Below, in pieces: positions 42,082-47,389 of a stretch of 47,389 nucleotides of DNA. Location of the stretch: NCBI GenBank assembly GCA_002450905.1, contig DKAT01000024.1, positions 64,014 to 111,402 on the forward strand. Reading direction: 5' to 3'. Within the stretch, counting starts at the first letter, position 1; every line of letters begins with the position of its first letter. This DNA is from Spirochaetia bacterium UBA6919. GTDB lineage: Bacteria > Spirochaetota > UBA6919. The translations under genes and the position numbers were made by a program. A model generated the notes under the pieces. It saw only the letters and a program-made list of their open reading frames with translations. It made no database searches and was not told the origin of the DNA.

Positions 42082-44283
42082 ATGTTATCCAGATATATCT
42101 CTTTAATCCTAATGACAGTTTTTATTCTAGTCCTCACTATCACTCAAAACACCTATACAAAAGATTTTAATACCCAGGGAACTTTCTTCGAACCCATACC
42201 TAATGTCCTCACCCACAAGATGAAGGGAATTCATTCTGTAAAAAACGGCATATATATACCCTACACTCGGATTGATCTGGCAGTGTCCAATGGCATCGAA
42301 ATCACCCGTATAATCCAGACCTATAAAAATAACACCCAAAAGAACCTTGGATATAACTTCACCCTACCCCTCCTCCCGGACACCACCATCACTCAGTTCA
42401 CCCTGTGGGATCATGGAAATCGTCTCCCAGCATCCATAGAAGAAAGGGAAAGTGCTGAAAATGCATATAAGCGGATCACAGGGGATGAAGCACCCGAGTT
42501 TAATAAAGATCCTGGACTGGTAAGAAAATCAGGCAATCTATTCAACTTAAGAATTTTCCCCATAACCCCAAACGAGAACAAACAAATGGAACTCGTCACC
42601 CACAGAAGATTATCCCTTGAAGATGATTATTTCGTCATAAAAATCCCAGTAACCAAAATCTGCAAAACCACCGATGACAAACAGAAAAAATACGAAAGCC
42701 AGTCAAACGACATCTCAGTATACATCACAGATCAACTCCCCATCCAGGAAATTATATTATCCGATCCACGGTTCACGAAAACCAATTTAGGAAATAACCG
42801 ATGGCTCATCAAAGGATCCTTTACCAATAAGGATTGCAAAGACATCACCATCCAATACAAATTAAAATTAAAGGAGAACACCCACGCCCAGCCCACTTAT
42901 TTCACTGATAACAATGACAAATTCCTACTCCTCAGAGTCCTCTCAAAGTGGTCATCCATAAAATCCAATGAACCCAAAGACTTATATTACCTCGGTATAT
43001 GGAAAAATGGTTATGATTTTATTCAATCCGCAGAAAAAATGGACATATCTGCACTCCATTTAGAATTCTTAGCCATATCCTCAATAATATTCTACGATAG
43101 AAACCAGTTTTTCTTAGGATCCTATCATAATTACAAAGAATTAACCAAAGATTTAAAACAGAGCTATATTCCAAAGGGGATTTATATAAAAAAGCCCTTC
43201 TCATTCTACAGCAAATCTATTCCAGACAAAGATATACTCGCAGAGAAATGGGATGGTGATGGAATAAAACACCTCAGCGACCAACTTCAGAAATACAAAT
43301 TCAAAAACGTCATTCTATTCCTCGATCCCCTTGAACTCATAGATTACACAAAATTAAAACTCCTCATAAAAGATCACCCCAAAACCACTTTCCTATTCAT
43401 CATCAAACAGGATATCCCACAGGATCTTAAAGACCTCAGGAACTTAAGTATATTCGATGTCAACAGTGGATGGAAACAAATCAGCCATCGTACAAATCCT
43501 TATAAACTAATTAATTTCCTCGATGAATTATTACCAGAGGATCCATTATCCCTGCCCCAGAGCTTCATGCAAAAGGTCTTCAAACTTGCAGACTGGCTCC
43601 CAAACCGTGATATATATCTCCCATCCTATAAAACATCTATCCCAGGTCAATTACATAATCTCAGAGTATACATCCCCAGTACCACAGAATGGAATAAGCC
43701 AAAGCACTCAAAATCAACCTGTATATGGATCACCGCTCAATATCCCAAACCAGCAGAAACCATTGTGGATTTAGTGTACAGCACTCCCCCAATCATCGAT
43801 CAATTCTTCAAAAAGAAGAATCAAACAATAAAATATTTCAAAACCCATTTCCAATTAACTCTCAAAGCCGAGGATAAAGAAAATCGTTTTATAGGGGCCT
43901 ATTTCGCTAAACATCAAATAGATGAACTCTCCCGACAAATCAATGAGATCGAACAAACGGGTAGATTTTCCAGAAGAAATCGTCGAAAAAAATTATCCCC
44001 TGAAAAAGCCAGAAAAATTATCGATTTAAAACAACAAATTGTTCAGCTCTCAAAAAAATATAGTTTCCTCACCTCCGAAACAGCATTCATCGCCCTCCCG
44101 GAAGACCTCCAAAAAAAATATGGCTACACAAAACAGCAGTTCGATACAGGAAAATTATATAATCTCAAAGGCATTAAAAAAGGCGGTTTACCAGAACCAG
44201 CAGAATATCTTTTACTCATCATGATTCTCTTCATCGCATTATCAGTCTATTTTATAAGACGTTATAAAAGAAAAAGAGCTTAA
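42082..44283 (+). CDS. VIT-domain surface protein with PEP-type exosortase sorting tail
   Basis: The ATG at 42082 has GGAG seven bases above it. The 733-residue protein has a signal peptide (about residues 1-27) and then a VIT (inter-alpha-trypsin inhibitor type) domain at about 40-190 (IPYTRIDLAVSNGIEITR, FTLPLLPDTTITQFTLW, GLVRKSGNLFNLRIFPI). The vWA-like region that normally follows has no DxSxS metal site. Later comes SKKYSFLTSETAFIAL, usual in VIT/vWA proteins. The C-terminus is tripartite: a PEPAEY motif near residue 700, a hydrophobic helix and RRYKRKR, the signature of exosortase substrates. The exosortase gene follows after 7 bp. Its G-poor, C-rich coding strand is unlike its neighbours. 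Confidence 0.85.
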   Translation: MLSRYISLILMTVFILVLTITQNTYTKDFNTQGTFFEPIPNVLTHKMKGIHSVKNGIYIPYTRIDLAVSNGIEITRIIQTYKNNTQKNLGYNFTLPLLPDTTITQFTLWDHGNRLPASIEERESAENAYKRITGDEAPEFNKDPGLVRKSGNLFNLRIFPITPNENKQMELVTHRRLSLEDDYFVIKIPVTKICKTTDDKQKKYESQSNDISVYITDQLPIQEIILSDPRFTKTNLGNNRWLIKGSFTNKDCKDITIQYKLKLKENTHAQPTYFTDNNDKFLLLRVLSKWSSIKSNEPKDLYYLGIWKNGYDFIQSAEKMDISALHLEFLAISSIIFYDRNQFFLGSYHNYKELTKDLKQSYIPKGIYIKKPFSFYSKSIPDKDILAEKWDGDGIKHLSDQLQKYKFKNVILFLDPLELIDYTKLKLLIKDHPKTTFLFIIKQDIPQDLKDLRNLSIFDVNSGWKQISHRTNPYKLINFLDELLPEDPLSLPQSFMQKVFKLADWLPNRDIYLPSYKTSIPGQLHNLRVYIPSTTEWNKPKHSKSTCIWITAQYPKPAETIVDLVYSTPPIIDQFFKKKNQTIKYFKTHFQLTLKAEDKENRFIGAYFAKHQIDELSRQINEIEQTGRFSRRNRRKKLSPEKARKIIDLKQQIVQLSKKYSFLTSETAFIALPEDLQKKYGYTKQQFDTGKLYNLKGIKKGGLPEPAEYLLLIMILFIALSVYFIRRYKRKRA

Positions 44284-44290
44284 TCATCCA

Positions 44291-45592
44291 ATGAATCAAG
44301 TACTCCAATTTTTTCTGGAATTTGTAAAACAGCGATATCATCATCTTTTGCTAGCTTTCATAATTTCCATAAGCTATTTTCCCTCTCTAATAATCTATTT
44401 CAATGATCAAACCAGCAATTATACGATGTATGGTATCCCAAAACTCATGATCCTCCTCATGATCCTATTCCTCATGATCACTCTATCCTATAATATCAGT
44501 CAAAAAAATCCTGTCAGACAAATCCTTTTATCGGGACTATTCTTATTCTTCAATCTGTGGTTCTACTTTGTAGGATTCTATGAGCTATCCCTCCTATTCG
44601 GCATGAGCACCCTGGTTATATGGTCCATGGTTTCACAAAGCAATATTGATTATAAAAAAGCACTGAGTCTATTATTCCTGCTCCTCATCATATTTTTCCC
44701 CCTCATCAGCAAATTATTCATCCAGACATTCCAATCCATCTCAATGTATTTTATTGATCACCTGTTAAATCTCTCGGATGTATCCTATCAACGCAACGGG
44801 ACATTTTATTTAATCAAGGGATTCCAGGTTGAAATATGGGAAGGGTGTTCTGGATATAGTTTTTCAAGAAATTATCTCATACTGCTTTTATTCATCCATC
44901 ATTTGAGGAAAAAATATCAATACATCCTTCCTTCCATTATTGTAGCCATCGTATTAGGATTATTTACAAATATCATAAGAATCTATCTCCACATCCTTGG
45001 AAGTAATTATCAGGGGACACCTCTCCATGAATGGATGCACGATGTCATTGGCTTATCCATCTTTTCAGTGATCACCCTGATTATTGTATACCAATCATTC
45101 AAAGATCGCAAACCCCTTGATCTCATCGATAGAAGTAACAATCAGCGATTGTCAATCAGTAGTACTTCTATTATCCTTCTATCAACAATTATACTTATCG
45201 CAACGATGTTTCAATTAAGTATTTTCCCAGATCGTATCAACAAGAAAATCACCCATCAATACGTAAAATCCTTAAATACCCAGTTAAAAACAGTTCATCA
45301 CAACACCTTTAATGAATGGGCTGGTGGTGGCTTGTGGATTCTCTTTGAACACCCCATCCAATATTGCTATAAATACTACGGCTGGAAAGAAGGATCACAA
45401 CGGGATCAATATATCAAACAGAACAAGAAAGTTACAATAAACACAGTCTATACGATAGATCAAAGAAAGTTTACAAGTCGTTTCCAAGCCATTTTATATA
45501 AGATATACCGCATTGATTTATACAATAAACCCATACACGTGGAAATCACCATTACATCACCCTTCTGGGATATATTCAATAAATCTTTCTAA
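44291..45592 (+). CDS. Exosortase-family transpeptidase, dedicated to the VIT protein
   Basis: Multi-pass membrane enzyme of the exosortase/archaeosortase family that cleaves and re-anchors proteins bearing PEP-type tails. The 433-residue product has about eight hydrophobic segments. It has the three catalytic residues in context: Cys in EIWEGCSGYSF near residue 187, Arg in TNIIRIYLHILG near 232, and His in HEWMHDVIG near 249. A C-terminal soluble region of about 130 residues after a last helix (STIILIATMFQL) is unrecognised and may be EpsI-like or accessory. It lies 7 bp after the VIT gene with no clear ribosome site, so it is coupled. No EPS gene cluster is nearby, so it is probably a one-target system. 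Confidence 0.88.
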   Translation: MNQVLQFFLEFVKQRYHHLLLAFIISISYFPSLIIYFNDQTSNYTMYGIPKLMILLMILFLMITLSYNISQKNPVRQILLSGLFLFFNLWFYFVGFYELSLLFGMSTLVIWSMVSQSNIDYKKALSLLFLLLIIFFPLISKLFIQTFQSISMYFIDHLLNLSDVSYQRNGTFYLIKGFQVEIWEGCSGYSFSRNYLILLLFIHHLRKKYQYILPSIIVAIVLGLFTNIIRIYLHILGSNYQGTPLHEWMHDVIGLSIFSVITLIIVYQSFKDRKPLDLIDRSNNQRLSISSTSIILLSTIILIATMFQLSIFPDRINKKITHQYVKSLNTQLKTVHHNTFNEWAGGGLWILFEHPIQYCYKYYGWKEGSQRDQYIKQNKKVTINTVYTIDQRKFTSRFQAILYKIYRIDLYNKPIHVEITITSPFWDIFNKSF

Positions 45593-45660
45593 TTGATAAC
45601 ATAGCCAAAGTCGATTTAACCCAAGACAAAATAAATATCCTTTAATTGAGAATAAACACC

Positions 45661-45687
45661 ATCGGAATCAAAAATTTTAGTTCCGAT
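45661..45687. repeat. 27-bp imperfect palindrome, copy D
   Basis: Exact reverse complement of the core of copy A at 2278, lying between the convergent exosortase and ThyX-like genes. The flanks keep the same left-to-right order as in A and B: AAACA on the left, and TCAT then GTAATA (45696-45701) on the right, with two bases between instead of four. The core is thus inverted within its flanks relative to A and B. Confidence 0.85.
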
Positions 45688-45788
45688 ACTCATTCGTAAT
45701 AAAACCTTTGTAGTAATATTTTATCAATTTTGGAAGTTATGATAAAACAGCTATAATATATAATGAGGGAAATATTCTAAAGAATGAA

Positions 45789-47252
45789 TTATAATTTATC
45801 TAACTTTATTTTAAGGCGATCCAAAGCCGGTTTGATGATATGGGGATGGACTTTTTCTATTTGATGCACCATTTCCGTAACGATATTTTTTATATCCCAT
45901 TGTGCCTGAGGGGTCATCCGTAGATTGATGAGGTGATATATTTCCCAGAGGGTTATTTCAGCAGATACCCGTCTGTAATGGGCGTTAGTTACAGTGTAGT
46001 GAGAGAGTAGTGGGGATATTTTTTTTAATTTATCATGAATGGAACGGGTTTTATCCAAAGCACTTTCGAATATTTCCTGGCTGCCGGAATCCTTAATGCT
46101 AGGGGGAATGATGTATCCATTGTCTATAGTGGGATATTGCCAGTTGAAATCGATTTTACGGTGTCGCAAAAATTGGTGCCAGCAACTTTCAGAGAGGAGA
46201 AACTCGAAATGATATGTAATTTTTTCAAGTACTGAGGAAGGATTACCATGGGTATCAAGGGTCTTCATGAGTTCCATAAATTGGTTAACTTTATTATAGA
46301 ATGGTTCTTTATCGATTGAGTTGTATATAGAAGAGGAGTCTGTATTTTTATAGGGATAGAGAAGTTCTGATAAAATAATTGTTAAGGCTGTATTCTCTGG
46401 GTGATTTGAGGATATCGAAGTATAATTGATTAATGTTATGGAATGTTTATTGGCTGGTTGAGGGATTTTTATCTCTGTGAAATTATTGTTTAAGCAATTC
46501 CTTGTCTCTATTTGATGATGACTCTTATTGGCATATTTAACAAGGGTGGGGAGACTTTGTAAGACTTCATTTTTTATTTCTTCACCACGATTTCTTAATT
46601 CTGAATATTCACTGGAGAGTAGATATATAATGACATCCTCCATAGCCCGTGCATTAGATGTTAAACCCATATTGGTATATACAGCGAGAGTGAGAATATA
46701 TCTTGCATCTTCGAAAGATGTCTTTTCAATCCTTTTTTCAAATGACTGTGGAGTTTCATTTTCTTTTAGAGATTCATTTTTTTTGTAATAATCCATTAAT
46801 TTATTGAATAACTCTATATACTTATCATACATCGTATTTTGATATTCGATATAGTCATTCCGTAACGAGATGTATTTTTCCTGATTAAGTTCGGGTGGGA
46901 TATAAAAATCACCATTCTTTGGTTTCTGATATCGCTGTGAGTATTCAATCGGGGAGATATAGAGATTTGAACGCTCCAGGAGTGCTGAGAACAAACGGGA
47001 TACTCTTTCTATCCCAAGATGAACCGTCGCCAATTCTGCAACAGACGAATGACCATAGTTTACAACCCATTTTTCATGAAATTGTTGAGCTTTCTCCTCT
47101 GTGACTTTTAAAATATTCTCCCTGAAACTCTTGGAACTTCGGCTGACATAAGCAAAAATGGTCGCAATAACTTCTTCTGGCAGATTAAATACTGTATATA
47201 TATCTTTATCATTATTGGAAACAAAATTAGACAGGAGATTATCTTCAGACAT
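45789..47252 (-). CDS. Tandem ThyX-like protein (flavin-dependent thymidylate synthase family)
   Basis: Two ThyX-like domains in one 487-residue chain. Domain 1 (about 20-210) has YGHSSVAELATVHLGIERVSRL and then ISPIEYSQRY, keeping the S-x-x-E-x-S-x-R-Y half of the ThyX motif but with Ser-Asn-Leu where RHR should be. Domain 2 (about 235-480) has SSVLEKITYHF and QFLRHRKIDFNWQYPTID, keeping RHR but losing the E-x-S-x-R-Y half. The complementary losses suggest one composite active site, or a relative with another function. ThyX makes dTMP from dUMP with FAD and methylenetetrahydrofolate. Long proteins of this family are annotated in several phyla, and their activity is not settled. Confidence 0.8.
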   Translation of the reverse strand: MSEDNLLSNFVSNNDKDIYTVFNLPEEVIATIFAYVSRSSKSFRENILKVTEEKAQQFHEKWVVNYGHSSVAELATVHLGIERVSRLFSALLERSNLYISPIEYSQRYQKPKNGDFYIPPELNQEKYISLRNDYIEYQNTMYDKYIELFNKLMDYYKKNESLKENETPQSFEKRIEKTSFEDARYILTLAVYTNMGLTSNARAMEDVIIYLLSSEYSELRNRGEEIKNEVLQSLPTLVKYANKSHHQIETRNCLNNNFTEIKIPQPANKHSITLINYTSISSNHPENTALTIILSELLYPYKNTDSSSIYNSIDKEPFYNKVNQFMELMKTLDTHGNPSSVLEKITYHFEFLLSESCWHQFLRHRKIDFNWQYPTIDNGYIIPPSIKDSGSQEIFESALDKTRSIHDKLKKISPLLSHYTVTNAHYRRVSAEITLWEIYHLINLRMTPQAQWDIKNIVTEMVHQIEKVHPHIIKPALDRLKIKLDKL

Positions 47253-47279
47253 TGTATGACAGACCTCAGTAGGAGTTAA

Positions 47280-47389
47280 TTAGAAGGATTGGATTTTGCT
47301 ATAAACGATTTCAGATAGCATATGAACAAATTTTTCTTTTATTGAAGTAAAACGGACTGCGACTTGATTTTCTTTTATAGTTGTGACAA
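47280..47389 (-). CDS. C-terminal end of an unidentified gene (continues past the right edge)
   Basis: The last 35 codons of an open minus-strand frame run from the window edge to a TAA at 47280-47282. The residues end in KEKFVHMLSEIVYSKIQSF, a plausible amphipathic helix. It stops 27 bp above the ThyX-like start on the same strand, the distance expected inside an operon. Too little is visible to name it, and a chance open frame of this length is possible. Confidence 0.45.
   Translation of the reverse strand, partial: VTTIKENQVAVRFTSIKEKFVHMLSEIVYSKIQSF

Noticed and set aside
1..47389. tRNA genes, CRISPR arrays, insertion sequences, prophage
   Set aside because: No T-loop/anticodon-arm patterns, regular spaced repeats, transposase motifs or phage genes were seen on either strand.

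Overview
This is a 47.4 kb window of AT-rich bacterial chromosome with about 30 complete genes, one gene cut at each edge, and short intergenic spaces. No tRNA, rRNA, CRISPR array, transposase or phage gene was seen. An apolipoprotein N-acyltransferase, several lipoprotein or signal-peptide proteins and an exosortase point to a diderm (Gram-negative-type) bacterium. The mix of GAF/PP2C, HDOD, hybrid-kinase and GGDEF regulators, HEAT and YARHG-like exported proteins and a Dsr system recalls environmental lineages such as spirochaete-like or candidate phyla. The phylum cannot be fixed by reading alone.

Layout. 1-2.5 kb: end of leuS and a lipoprotein. 2.5-9 kb: minus-strand block with ATP sulfurylase (sat), a beta-propeller protein, an RsuA/RluB pseudouridine synthase, lnt, sfsA, a cupin and a small membrane protein. 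9-14 kb: a gene-poor gap, a small LRR protein, a triple-PAS hybrid histidine kinase and a REC-GGDEF protein. 14-19.5 kb: the metabolic core, dsrA-dsrB-dsrL, then two small unrecognised genes, with dsrC convergent to them. 19.7-24.6 kb: a Cys-rich secreted peptide, oligopeptidase A, an MscS-type channel, a half-size GDT1-type transporter and a secreted HExxH peptidase. 24.6-29 kb: a signalling run (HDOD, MBL-fold hydrolase, GAF/PP2C phosphatase) preceded by a DUF4159 protein. 29-37.6 kb: pheS, pirin, HEAT-repeat protein, family-4-type uracil-DNA glycosylase, DegT aminotransferase, MFS exporter, leucyl aminopeptidase. 37.9-45.6 kb: B12-type radical SAM protein, a double-AAA+ ATPase, and a VIT-domain protein with a PEP-type sorting tail next to its own exosortase. 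45.8 kb-end: a tandem ThyX-like protein with split catalytic motifs and the tail of another gene.

How the genes work together. DsrAB, DsrL, DsrC and Sat indicate dissimilatory sulfur metabolism. DsrL and the DsrA sequence style lean towards the oxidative or disproportionating type, but aprAB, qmo, dsrMKJOP, dsrEFH and dsrD are not here, so the direction stays open. The two small genes after dsrL (117 and 74 codons, the second Cys-rich) are candidate new Dsr accessory proteins. The VIT/exosortase pair looks like a self-contained sorting system with a strong promoter and base composition unlike its neighbours. A 27-bp imperfect palindrome (arms ATCGGAA/TTCCGAT) recurs four times, always intergenic and always beyond a gene end. 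It appears to be part of a longer dispersed element.
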